Made by a program: the position numbers and the translations under genes. The notes beneath the pieces were generated by a model, which had not been told where the DNA came from, ran no database searches, and worked only from the letters and a program-made list of their open reading frames with translations. Shown here piece by piece: positions 10,843 to 21,555 of a stretch of 64,000 bases of DNA (the first letter of the stretch is position 1; the number at the start of each line of letters is the position of its first letter). This DNA comes from Isoetes taiwanensis. Lineage: Eukaryota > Streptophyta > Lycopodiopsida > Isoetales > Isoetaceae. Where the stretch lies: positions 4,124,792 to 4,188,791 of the forward strand of contig JAJEKV010000017.1 of the NCBI GenBank assembly GCA_021234155.1, given 5' to 3'.

Positions 10843-11386
10843 AGAGGACAGGGCGGCTTCCGGAGCAAGGGGTAGCATTCCGGAGATGGTAGGATTCCAT
10901 GGCGAGATTTTGCAGCATCACCATGTCAGGATTCCAGACATGATATTTTGCAAGGGCAACTTCCGGATGGTATTTTGGATAGGGCAGGGTTTTGTTTTCT
11001 GAAGCTCCTTTTGTCTGTTTGTTATGTTAGCAGGTTCATTTGTCCTATGAATCGTTGTTGTTCATCCACCACTGCATTTGCTTGCCTGCAAAATTGCCTT
11101 GCGATGGAAAAGGGCGGTACTTGGTAAGGACTTCAGATGTGAAAATAAAGTTGCATTGTGTCTCTGTAATCTGGCAGCCTGATATTACAGGATTTTAAGC
11201 CTGGTGTTGTTATGCATGTGCCGATTCAGCTGTCTTATTCATATTTGACATTCTAATACCGACTCAGATCGGTTCCTCATTCTTAGATACAAACATGTAT
11301 CGTATTTGGTTGGCATGAAGTTGTCATATTTGACGGTGATGAGATTGAAAATTTGTCCATCAAAATGTAGGTCTTGCAAGTTATAG
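10843..11386. other. Spacer between LTR element and LINE
   Basis: Unique-looking sequence carrying no gene I can support. A frame of about 50 codons running out of the right LTR to about 11,002 has no recognisable features and I regard it as chance. Confidence 0.4.
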
Positions 11387-12990
11387 TTTTTTTTTGTTGA
11401 AGAACTGTGTCATCAATATATTAAAAGAATGGTAATGTTACAAAGCAAGTGAGGAGGAAGGAGAACTGCCCCAAAGAGACAGCGATACCTCGACATTCCA
11501 CAACAAACTCACAGAAAAACTGCAACTCTACTGCTGTACAAACCGACCATCACCATCTACAACATCCAAGAAGTCCCGCCAAATGGCAAACTTCCACTCT
11601 ACTAATCCCGGGAACACCAGAAAGCTTTGAAATAGCTTGTACCTGAGTCGAGGAATCAGAGAGGCTGCAGGCTGCTGAATCCCCTGAAAGATCCACAACC
11701 GCCACCGCTTCCAAATCAGCCACACCAACTAAGCCACGCACAGATGCAAGGCTTGCTGCTGCAAGAGCGGCCAAGCACCAGGATACACATGAAGCAGCAA
11801 CTGCTGGCTAGTCAATCTCACCTGAAACTGAGCCCTAACCCAATCCCAAGCAGCCTGCAAGTGAGGGCATAAAACCAAACAATGCTCCACAGTCTCACAA
11901 TGAAGGCCACAACAAGGGCAGAGAGGGCTCACACCCGGCCTAAACTGACTCACAAGGGCATTTACCCTGATACAGCGGTGCACCACCTGCCACAGAAGCA
12001 CCCTAACCTTCGGTGGGGGATGTGAGCTCCATGTCCACGTCCAAACCGAGCGCCATCGAGAACCCAGAAGCTACAGAGACCACTTGCCTAAAGGGGGCAG
12101 TGTGTCATGAATAGCCAGCAGCCGGTAACAAGACCGCACAAAACAAGAAGACGCAACATCCGGATGAACCTTCCAAACCTGCACCACCACATCATCCTAA
12201 GGGACTATAGGTATGTGTGGCGGAATACTCCCCGCCACTTGTTCCCAGATAGCCCTGTCACTGCCCCTCAAGTGAAAGCGAGCTCGAAAGAACTCCCACG
12301 AAGCTAGCTGACCACCCCAATACTAATCCTCCAAGGTGAGCACAACAGCTCGCCTCCAACGGGCCTGCGTCCGAGCATGCACGGTGGCAGCCAAGGGCAA
12401 GTGCGCAGGGGGTAGAGGAACCCACAAAAAAGGAGAAGAGTGGTGATAAACTGAGGCATAATCTAGCTGGAAGAGCACACGCACATGATCCCAAGCCTGC
12501 AACACCCCCGTGAGAAAAGGGGATGCATGTGGGAAAGGCCGGAGACCATACAACAGTGCCCAGGGCAACTCCACATACACAGACGGCTTCCCAAATGCCA
12601 CACAATGGCGAAGAGACTGCAACAACATTGCCGCACCAGGAGAAGATGCTCTATCCTGCAGAATGCTCCTAACAAACTTGGAGACCAACACCTTACTATG
12701 CAGTGCCAAATCCAGCCTGTATCTTACCCTTAGGAGCTAACATCGCAGATGCTGTATACACATGAGTGCTACAAAGTACTGACTTGGCAATAGTGATCCT
12801 ACCTGCCATGGACAACTTGCTACCCTTCCACCAATTGAGGTGTTTCTGCAACCCCTGCAAAATCTCATCCCACACCCTCCCCATGGAAACATCCCCTCCA
12901 AAGGGAATACCCAACAGCTTAGTACAGACATTACCTGGAAGCACCTTCCAAGGGAATAAAGCCAAACAAGGGGGAGGCGGACACAATGAT
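11387..12990 (-). mobile_element. LINE (non-LTR retrotransposon), 5'-truncated, copy 1
   Basis: The T-run at 11387-11395 is the poly-A tail of a minus-strand insertion. Reading leftward from about 12,990, one finds the end of the reverse-transcriptase region (LLGIPFGGDVSMGRVW, then LNWWKGSKLSMAGRITIAKS). A middle block follows (PHASPFLTGVLQAWDHVR), then a zf-RVT zinc-binding block (CPCCGLHCETVEHCLVLC) at about 11,860-11,920. Frameshifts separate these blocks. About 40 codons are missing near 12,710-12,740 relative to the plus-strand LINE at 56-59.8 kb. It is the same family as the copies at 21.6 and 56 kb. TATAG at 11382-11386 and 12990-12994 may be a short target duplication, but this is weak. 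Confidence 0.85.
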
Positions 12991-12994
12991 ATAG

Positions 12995-13798
12995 CAAGAC
13001 TTTGAAATGTTGTAACCTAAACTGTATATCCCCATCTTCGATGCCTAGATATCCATTGAGCACCTAAGAACATACTATAGAATACTTGTTAGACTCAACT
13101 GTTGTAAAAAGAAAGCCCAAGTAACTTAAAAATATGCTTAAAATCTGTATACGACATAAACTTTGCTTGCAGTACTACCTACTCAAACTTAAAGATGTCA
13201 GCCCTACGTTTTAGAGTGTAACTTCATCAAGATATCACCATTCCTTATGCTTAGATATTCATCAAAAAGCTCATAAGATGCCCTACAACCCCAATTAGAG
13301 GCCATTATTTCAAATTAGCCACTTAACTAGTCTTAAAATGAAGTAAAATGTCTGATGTTCACACTTTTACAGCAGAAAATTCAGAGAGTCATAACTTCTG
13401 AACCATGCATCCAAATTGGATGATTAGACACACATTGGAAAGAACATATTCCCTACAACTTTTATTAAAGCAACCGTTAGCAAATTTGCAGCTTAGATAC
13501 TCTAAAATTAATCCTAAACAGTGCTTTTTCACCATTTCATAGCAGAAGACTTTAGCTCTTCACATGGACGCTTATCCTTTTCCTGTAATAAGTATTCCAA
13601 TCTAGTTTATATATCAATTCCATGGAGGCTTATCCTCTATCTAGCATAACTCATGGGACTTCTCAGCTTTCAAAGCTACACAACCAATGCTGCAAGGTGT
13701 GACATTTTCTTCTAACTACGATGCATTATAAATACTTATCTAGCATCTTATATAAACTTGCAATATTGAAGTTTTACGTCGAAAACACTTAAAAGAAC
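12995..13798. other. AT-rich spacer, no gene seen
   Basis: No supported coding sequence. The stretch around 13,385-13,425 (GAGAGTCATAACTTCTGAACC) resembles sequence at about 34,985 and inside the MITE at 35.4 kb (CATAACTT...), suggesting a common non-coding repeat. Confidence 0.4.
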
Positions 13799-13922
13799 CT
13801 GAATGGCATCCTCTTGATTCATGATTTGCTCCTGAGTTTCTGGGACAAAGATTAAATCAGGATCTGGTTCACTTTCTTTGTTCTTATCTCCATACAGGTC
13901 TACTTCAATTCTATAACCCCGA
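13799..13922 (-). pseudogene. Orphan exon-like block, gene unknown
   Basis: This 124-bp block on the minus strand is bounded by a plausible acceptor (TTTCTAG before 13922) and donor (GTTCTT after 13799). It is open for 41 codons in one frame. The translation is acidic and protein-like, with the pieces GYRIEVDLYGDK, DPDLIFVPET and QEQIMNQEDAIQ. I do not recognise the family, and no neighbouring exon with matching phase was found within several kilobases. It could be a relic of a gene broken by transposon insertions, an exon of a gene with very long introns, or chance. The composition makes chance the least attractive choice. Confidence 0.4.
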
Positions 13923-14011
13923 CTAGAAACTTAGCTAAAATGATTGAGAAAATGAGTAGCTTGAGAAAAGGAAGATTGGATTTTTGCAGTCTGCAAAGGC
14001 AATAATGGATG

Positions 14012-14043
14012 CAAAGACAAAGACAAAGACAAAGACAAAGACA
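14012..14043. repeat. (CAAAGA)n microsatellite
   Basis: Five tandem CAAAGA units. Confidence 0.9.
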
Positions 14044-15701
14044 ATGGATTTTTTATTTAAAGAAGTGTGTCCTACCCATCTTTGCCTGTCTCTGCACAAA
14101 TAAAAGCACGAGTAAATCAAAGTCATATGCCCAACACTTTTTGAGTGAGAAGTTTAGCTAGCTTGTGAAAATTTCGAAGAAGCTTTTGTCAAATTGCTCT
14201 TATATGGCGCCTGTATACAACCTCATCAATTGACAACGGTCTTAGATGGAAGGACAAACATCCTGCAATACAAACATATAGGAATTGATTTCATTCTAAA
14301 TCACACGTTTCAAATTTAGTTCCTAAAAATGGAAGCAAGCAGCAATTATGTTAAGTTGAATATTGATAAGAATGAAGAATCATGAAGTTTCTGATCTGGC
14401 ATACAATCTGCCTGCACCTCTACCGTCCATAATATCATGGGCCAAACAACACCTCAGGATGCATTGCTAACTATAACACAGAATTCTCAATGCAAAAAAT
14501 GTAGACTAATACCCAGAAGTAAGGCGGTGACTATCTCAAATTTTATCAAGGCGATCACCTCTGTTTGTCCAATCAAACTATGCAGAACTAAAAAACAAAA
14601 GTGGACAGAGGCATTTAACCAGGTTGGAAGGATTAAATCTGGTGTGCCTACCAGTCTACAGCCCCAAAGATGATTCTGTGACGCGGTTCTTGTTATGTAG
14701 TTCGTGTCAGCAAAAGAATCTGTAGGGCATCGGCAGCAAAAGCAGCTCAGAATAAGAAGGTTTTCAAGTTCTTGTCTTTGACAAATCCTGACAGTGGCTA
14801 TATGAGAGCTTCGAAATTCAACCCATACCAATTCTAAACCTTTGTTTCCGTCCTCCAATTACATAGGAGCAGAACCGCCAAGCAGAAAAGCAGAAAAGGG
14901 ATCGATGAGTCATGGATCTGTCAAAGGGGAAACTGGCTAAGAGTTAGCACAATTTGCAGAAAATACTTGCATATTTTTTGTGCAATAGAGGTTCCGACAT
15001 GTCTTTCGAGCATAACTCCTCTTGTCCAAGAATGTCACTCGCTATCCTGACCAAGCAATTCTGACATGGTTCTCCCGAAGAACTAGTAGCTCTGGGCCAA
15101 ATAAAACTCGCGATGGCAAGAAGGTTCAAAGCAAATCTGCCCTCCGCACCATAACTCTGCCGGACAAAACTTGATCTGCACTTCCAAAATATAGAGATCT
15201 GGACGATTTAGAAGGCACAAAGTGAAGCTTGCCATGCCGTTAGGTCGGTGCCAAAAACGCCTGCCGAAACCTACTTTCCCAAAGCTCCATACCGTAGCTC
15301 TGCAAGAAAGAACTATGGGCATTTCTGCGAAGTTCGGGAACAAGCCTTAAAATTGAATGGTTGTATCTCCATTTTTTTGAAGGGCAACTTTTTAGAGTGG
15401 CCATTCATGTTGAATGGCAATTTTGTCAAGATGGCATTCTTTTGAAGGTTAAATGTTTACTTAGCCATTCATTAAAGCTGCAATAAACAAGCACATCTTC
15501 AATATAAAAGCAAAACACTTCATCATATATAATTCACACATAAAGCTTAAAGGCCTTCCTATTATGATTCAATAGCCCAAAGTTTACAATTGCACTATGC
15601 GGCGTTGCTTATGATCCATCCAATTAGCATAGATCATCTCGTAATCTGCATCTGTGACGATGATAATGATAAGAACATCAACATTTCAAGAGTTTTCAGA
15701 T
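14044..15701. other. Spacer, no supported gene
   Basis: Several frames of 60-120 codons occur here on both strands (for example minus 14,487-14,858). They lack recognisable motifs, start contexts or splice structure, so I do not call them. Confidence 0.4.
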
Positions 15702-16188
15702 TTAAAGATTATCATCATCATCCTTTATCAAGTTTTGCCTTAGGAATCCACGTTCACATTCTACAGAAGATGCTGGAAGAACTAGAACTGCTTGCCATAA
15801 CTTCATAATGTCATCATAGACATCAAAATAGAAATCATACACTCTACAAGCATCCCATAAAGTCTTCATGTTCTTATGGCTTTGTTGCACTTGATGCTTG
15901 CCCTTTGCACTTTTCAATATCAAGAAATGCATCTTTCCCTTCCCTAAAATTGTTGCATAAAGTGCTAGTCCACTTGTCTGTTTGGTCTTCCATTTCCTTC
16001 GAATCCATAGGATATTCATTTGCGGAGAATAACTTTGTGCTTGCTAACAAATCTTCCCCTGGATCATTAAATCTTTGCTTCAAACATGATATGACTTTCC
16101 TCACAAATTCTTGACCAACTTTGACACACGATGCAATTGTGTCTCCAAATGAAGGCGTATCAAAGGAAAACATGTACCTAGTAGGCAA
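15702..16188 (-). pseudogene. hAT-type transposase remnant (C-terminal region)
   Basis: Two overlapping minus-strand frames join into one hAT/ZNF862-like sequence. The upstream part carries FVRKVISCLKQRFNDPGEDL and the downstream part ends with LPASSVECERGFLRQNLIK. The latter matches the C-terminal dimerisation motif of hAT transposases and their domesticated relatives (small residues followed by ERxFS...IK). A frame change lies near 15,890, and the protein runs into a GAT repeat (about 15,705-15,725) where the motif should continue. No DDE catalytic region, BED finger or terminal inverted repeats were seen. It is probably a fragment of an inactive element or of a transposase-derived gene. 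Confidence 0.65.
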
Positions 16189-16829
16189 TCAAATATCTAA
16201 CTACGAAGTGACAATACAAAACAAACATTAACTATCAAAAGGGTTCATATATACCTATGACGAAGCTTCCGGGTAAAATTCGTCCACTGATCAAAGCTTC
16301 AGGTCTTCCCTTTCCATGTTCATCCCTTTGTCTTCCGCCTACAACTCTGTCAATTCAAACAAAAAATATTCAATTAAGGTCACTCTCTCTTCAATTCCAA
16401 AAACCTTGTGTTCTCTCTTCACCTCCGACTCTCCACTCTCCTGCTTGCTCACACCTAATTTACTCGGATTTTAGTTAGACAACAGAAAAAAACACAACTG
16501 ACCACAAGAGAGCCCTTTCTTCAGACCCCGTCTTACCTGCCGCTCCGTCTCCCGCTGATTCCATCCGCTTCAAACCCCCCTTCCCCAAGCCCACCGCTCC
16601 GTTCCTAAGCTCGACCCATCGCCTAGAAAACATCCCCGGAAAAAGCAACCCGAAAAGCATAGATAATTCCAAAAAAAAAAAAAATTCTAGTAATCTTATA
16701 TTTAGTTAGAATATTTAGTTAGATATATAAGTTAGATATATATTTTTTTTGAACCTTAAAAATGCCCTTTAATGGTCCATCATGGGGCAGGTCTAATGTT
16801 AAGGCTTATTGGTGAGAAGCAGCTCCTAA
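16189..16829. other. Spacer with GC-rich patch
   Basis: The 16,480-16,660 segment is unusually C-rich on the plus strand, followed by an A-run and AT-rich DNA. A minus-strand frame of 65 codons covers it but has no recognisable features. No gene is claimed. Confidence 0.35.
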
Positions 16830-16854
16830 AGGACCTTTATGCTCTTTCAGCAAA

Positions 16855-17215
16855 TGTAAAGGGAGGATATGATGTCTGACAATATTACCTGTCTCAATAT
16901 TATCAATGTGCGCACTAGTCAAACATCTCTCCCAAAAGGTAAGCGAATAGAAAGATGAATGTGAGTTTAACGCAGTCATAGGTAGTGTACTCGTTAATAT
17001 GTATGCAAAATGTAGACATTTGAATAATGTAATGCTATCTTTGAGAGAATACCAAATCGAGATGCAATAATATGGAATGCAAACATCTCGGCCTCCTATG
17101 CCCAACATGACCTTACAAAGAAAGCACTGAAAGTTTTTGGTCAATTGATGGCTCAAGGCATTGCGCCAAGCAAAGTCACATTTGTCTTGCATTCTTTTTG
17201 CATGAATGCCAAATA
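16855..17215 (+). pseudogene. Pentatricopeptide-repeat (PPR) protein pseudogene fragment
   Basis: Across several broken plus-strand frames one can read an ordered PPR array of the plant P-L-S type. The pieces are DNITCLNIINVRTSQTSLPKG, then LVNMYAKCRHLNN, then WNANISASYAQHDL and KKALKVFGQLMAQGIAPSKV, with VTFV following. These are the expected consecutive motifs (LVNMYAKCG, WNAMISAYAQ, ALxLFxxMxxxGxxPxxxTF). PPR proteins bind organelle RNA for editing, splicing or stability. At least two frame changes and in-frame stops occur, and the array stops after roughly two repeats, so this is a dead fragment. PPR genes are mostly intronless and often copied by retroposition, which would explain an isolated piece. 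Confidence 0.7.
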
Positions 17216-19277
17216 AAAAGCTTCATGACTATTATTCTACAAATTTGCTACAAAATTTGAGCCAAACTATGCATTAACAAAATGTCAAAAGTAATATACA
17301 TTCATAGACTATTGATGACAATGCTTAAGCCTTTTGACATGTCTCCTACTCCATCTTATTTGCTTATCATCAGGCTATGCTCCAAAACCTTCGAGAATCT
17401 TACACAATCTAATAAGAACACTAGAAAAAATCAACACAATTTAATATATGAACACTATAAAATATTACTGGGGGTGTACCAATAGTGGACCACATATATA
17501 GCAAAATAACAGGGGGTTCCTGGGGGATTTGATATGGATGTAAAAAATAACAATTCCTGAAACCATAGACCATATATCCCTAAAATAATTGAATGGGTTG
17601 TTATTAAAAAAACTAGCAAAAAGCACACCAGAAGGCTTTGACAAGGTCTTTTTGTAAGAAAATGGCTAGGTATTTATCTAATCAAGATTGAAAGTGGATC
17701 TTATTATGATCCAATAGTTCTTTGTTTTATTTGGCAGTCTGTAGTTTGACCTTCCTTGATATTGTTATGCTCTGATTTTGATTGTTGTCACTTGAAATTC
17801 AAATTCAAAGTTGTTTTTCAATGAAGCAATGAAATTATGCAAAACTTAATGATTATTCAAAAGGACTTAATGATGGAAATTTGCGTCTACTCTGATGTTG
17901 GACGCCTGAAAGTACATAATACATGTGTTTTATGCCATGTCTTTAACAATACATATACTTTCGTGCAAAAGAAATTTATAACATGTAAAAATTTGGAAAT
18001 GCTCATCTTATGGTCCAAAGGTTAAATTTATCTTCATAAAGATGTTGCATACAGAATCAACCAAGAATCAACCAAGTTATTTGTGCAGTTCGAAGCTCAC
18101 AGGAAGAAGGGAATTAATTTGAGGCATTTAAAGCTTCAACCAATCGTGTCCCGATATGGAACCATATCTCATCCAGTTTGTTCTAGTCGCCTTTTGCCTC
18201 CTTTCTTTGCCTCGGCAGATGTTTCTGCTAATGGCATGGACAGTACCAGTTCACTTAAAGGAGCAAGCATTTCCCTTCTTACAGCTGTCATACTCCTCCA
18301 ATAGATTGCATGCCTTCTCGCTGCTATTCCTGCTTGTTCACTAGGCACATTGTTGCGCTATACAGAAGGAGTTCTATGTGCTGGTAAGTGGCAAATTCAC
18401 AACCAATGCTTTCCCAAGAAATTTAACATTTGTGTCATGAGCATAGGATTATCCCTTTCCGAAGTCGGTATCTCCAAGGGCACATAGTGATTTCTCCAAA
18501 CAGTTTCTTATGCGATGAAGCATGAAATTCTGGTTTGTGTTTTCTGCACAAAGTGGTGCAACAGACAGAATTGATATTGTTTACTTACTTATCAGCCAAA
18601 GTACTGACTTCAGTTCTAGCGATCTGAACAATGAGCCATCTGTGGACGGTCACATTGCTATTCTTCAAGCTGCCCTGTCTGTCCCTTAACTTTGACAACC
18701 AAACTGTAGATGGTTAGCAGTCAACCTACAGTTGCATGTTTCTCATGCTGTAAAGCAGTTACTGTACCTGCCCTCTAGGACCTATTTTATAGGCGTGAAT
18801 ATGCTGCTCCAGGCCAAAGAGATCTAAAAACATATGCACATTGCCAGCTCAACAGTAATGTATCCAGGCAAAAGAGATGCAGTACATGTAACTAGCTAGA
18901 GATGTTTCAGTTAGGCAGCAAGTCATTTATCTCTTGGTACTCGCTGGCAGTCTTTCCAAATATTTTTGGTGTGACATCATCCCCCCTAGGGCTCTTTTTA
19001 TGGAAAGTTTTTCTTGTTGCAATTTCATTATTTTTGTTTCAATGCGGATAATTTCTGCTTCCTGGACATGTCTCAAAGTTTGATCATAGATTTCAATAGA
19101 TCCTAATAAAACTTATTACATAAATTTTATTAGAGCCTATCATGAAGAGATACGTTAGGGAGACAAAGTATGAAGATCCAAACGAGAAGAACAACTTAGA
19201 AATGTGTCCATAAAGGCCTTCCTGGAATTTGCTCTAGAATCAATATGAATTTTAAAGTGTTAAAATAATGAAATAAC
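17216..19277. other. Spacer, no gene seen
   Basis: AT-rich DNA with short meaningless frames. I looked here on the minus strand for further exons of the coiled-coil gene that starts at 20,434 and found none. Confidence 0.4.
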
Positions 19278-20434
19278 CTTTTCCAATCGAATTTTCATCT
19301 CATTCACTGCTTTCTTCTCAAAGACGTATTCTCTTTACATTATTTTCCCCGATCAAATGTTGGTTGTCAAAACATCATTCCTCCGGCCTTGACCATATTT
19401 ATTATTACTTGGAACAAAATTGCTATCCGAATAACAGTTTTAAAGTTCATAGCAAGGCTCGTACAAAAATCATGGAAAAGAGCCACCTCAAAGATAGCCA
19501 TTCTACAATCACGTCTAGGTTTTGGCCATGAAATCTCCATCATTGTCCACGTAAATTGATGTGCAAAGTAGTGCTAAGAGCAGCTAATTTCAAGACCAAG
19601 TACTCATGTCAGCATGTCATGAAATCTCCATCAATGCCCAAGTAATTTGATTTGCAAAGTAGTGCTAAGAGCAGCTAGTCTCAAGACTCCTATGGATGGG
19701 CAATGTGGTCTGTTTCATTGTCTTATAAAGCTTACGTTTGAATTTGGTTTCTTTGTTAAATGGATTTCATGGACTATAACATGGGAAAAGACCAACTCTT
19801 GTGATAAAGATACTTTGAAGGCTTTATCAAACTAACTATTAAACTGTTAGAAGCTACTATCTATCTGTGTATATAAGCTTTGCAATTTGGGGGAACCACT
19901 TTTTAAAACAAACGTCATACAAAGATTTTCTGAGAGGATCATTAGGCATTCTTTCAGCTCTCTGAAGACATTTATCAGCATTCCTTTATTCTTCACAACA
20001 GCCTGCTCAGACCCAGGTGCACCAATAATCCCCAGGGTATTATGTTTTCGATCTCCTTATTGTGGCTAACTTATGTTCTATGCTTCTGCTACCACAAAGA
20101 GGAGTTATGTTTGAAGAAGCATAAAATGGAAACCCAATACAAACCTGTAAAAATTTTGAAAAACGAATAAGAGAGTCCTGTAATTCATGATCCTTTATTC
20201 TCAAGTTTTCTTCTCGTTTTGTGAGCGCTTCATCCTTCCTACAGACAGAACAGATAAAGAATTCTGAAAAAAAGGGCAAGGCTCCAATTTGAAGAAAGAC
20301 GTAAAGACTAGCTACCAAAATCAAAGCAAGGGAAAAGTGGCCCAATTGGAAAAACAATGTACCTTGCGACCTCAACCTTCTTGCGTTCAAGGGCTTCCTG
20401 GACTTGGTGCATAAGGCATTTTTTCTCGAGCAAC
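19278..20434 (-). pseudogene. CCDC42/CFAP73-like (DUF4200) ciliary coiled-coil gene, broken partial copy
   Basis: Three minus-strand exon blocks line up with the DUF4200 coiled-coil of CCDC42/CFAP73 proteins, which are structural components of motile cilia and flagella. Exon a (20,434-20,363) reads LLEKKCLMHQVQEALERKK and ends in phase 2 at a GT. Exon b (20,238-20,147) reads EALTKREENLRIKDHELQD and DSLIRFSKFLQ, the family's hallmark. Phases of a and b match exactly and both have GT/AG borders. Block c (about 19,347-19,278) reads ENNVKRIR then, after a 1-base shift, FEKKAVNEMKIRLEK. It lacks the AG acceptor that should precede it. No start codon, upstream exon or C-terminal exons were found. 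I therefore call a decayed or severely truncated gene; an assembly error in block c could make it look worse than it is. Confidence 0.6.
19527..19688. repeat. Tandem duplication, period about 91 bp
   Basis: The CATGAAATCTCCATCA...GCTAAGAGCAGCTA segment at 19,527-19,597 is repeated at 19,618-19,688 with few changes, in the interval between blocks b and c of the coiled-coil gene. Confidence 0.8.
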
Positions 20435-21033
20435 CTAGACGTCTACCCTAGCTATAATCTGGCGAAGACCTGCCCATACCTGAATCTTCAAGCGACTGGA
20501 AGGAAAAAAAGCAATAAAAAACTTAAGAGCCTAACTATACAAGACCCAACGAAATAGGGTTGGATAGAGAGAAGCAGCGAAAGGGTGGAGATGAAGCGCT
20601 GTAGCCGTGCTATCTGTGATTGCAAGAAAAATAAAACAAGAAAAGGACTGTGTAAAAGGTTGATAAGGGAGGAAGGCGAGGATGTGATGCCCTAATCAGA
20701 GCACATACCATTAAAAAACACAGGAACAAACTGAATTAGAAGTTTAGGAAATGGAGCTTTAATTGGCGGTTGGTGTCTTGGTCCTTCCCAGATCCGTCAC
20801 AGCCTGAAATGAGAAATCACAGGCTCGGCTCGACCTAAGGGTGCCGTGACCATTTCCATCTCCGTGCCCAATTTTTTACCGAATTTCTAATTTCCCTGGC
20901 CGTAGATTTGTAAGAGCAGAGATCTGACGGTGGAAAATAAGGCACATCAGATTTTGATGAAGTGGAAATTACACGTGGATAGGCTAGAATTTGAGGAAAG
21001 GCTGTAGGCCCGGTAGGGCTGGTGTGCTAAAAA

Positions 21034-21034
<1 letters not shown>
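20435..21034. other. Upstream of coiled-coil remnant
   Basis: No further exon can be assigned. A 16-base segment at about 20,481-20,496 is flanked by AG and GT on the minus strand, but it would bring a stop codon into the needed frame, so I leave it out. Confidence 0.35.

Positions 21035-21065
<31 letters not shown>
21035..21065. repeat. (AAT)n microsatellite
   Basis: About ten AAT units directly precede the tRNA-like block at 21,088. Confidence 0.9.
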
Positions 21066-21087
21066 GAAATAATAAAAAATAATCGCA

Positions 21088-21160
21088 TTAGCTCACTGGA
21101 TATATTGGTTAAAGTAGTCTTATTAGGACATTGAGTTATTTTGGTAGAGGTTCGAGCCCC
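21088..21160 (+). repeat. tRNA-like pol III box pair (SINE head candidate)
   Basis: TTAGCTCACTGG (21,088-21,099) matches the A box and GGTTCGAGCCC (21,149-21,159) matches the B box. They are 50 bp apart, a spacing normal for tRNA-derived promoters. Arms do not pair as a functional tRNA. An (AAT)n tract flanks it. The unit may be a SINE head or a tRNA pseudogene. Confidence 0.55.
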
Positions 21161-21545
21161 CGTATTTCATATTCTAAAATCTTAGGCAAAGCCGTATAGA
21201 GGTTCGATATTCCTCAAAACCTTAGGCGAAATCGTATTTCATATTTCAAAATCACAGGCGCCTCCAATCATAACGAGAGGCCCCAACATACGATCTGGAT
21301 TGTAGGATCGACGAATCCGACGACTGTGGTAGTCCGGGGTGCACCTCGTGTAGAATATATAGCACCACTTAAGACTCGTGGACACGGTTTTATACCTTCA
21401 TAAAATCTAGAAAGTTTAAATCCTCTAGGATATTTCAACCTGAATTCACTAGTTCAAAAAAGAGCCTTGGAAATCCAGGAAAGACTTTGTGTGGTTGCAT
21501 CATCAGATACACTTTTTGTGATGCAAATGAAGACGACACATTAAG

Positions 21546-21555
21546 TGCAGTTTGT
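21546..21555. repeat. LINE target site duplication, left copy
   Basis: TGCAGTTTGT, identical to 22,749-22,758. It directly precedes the T-run of the LINE. Confidence 0.85.

Noticed and set aside
14487-14858. 123-codon minus-strand frame
   Set aside because: No motif, no splice structure and Cys/Leu-rich composition typical of random AT-rich frames.
16257-16400. Possible small exon on the minus strand between an AG and a GT
   Set aside because: About 30 open codons without a recognisable family or adjoining exons; not distinguishable from chance.
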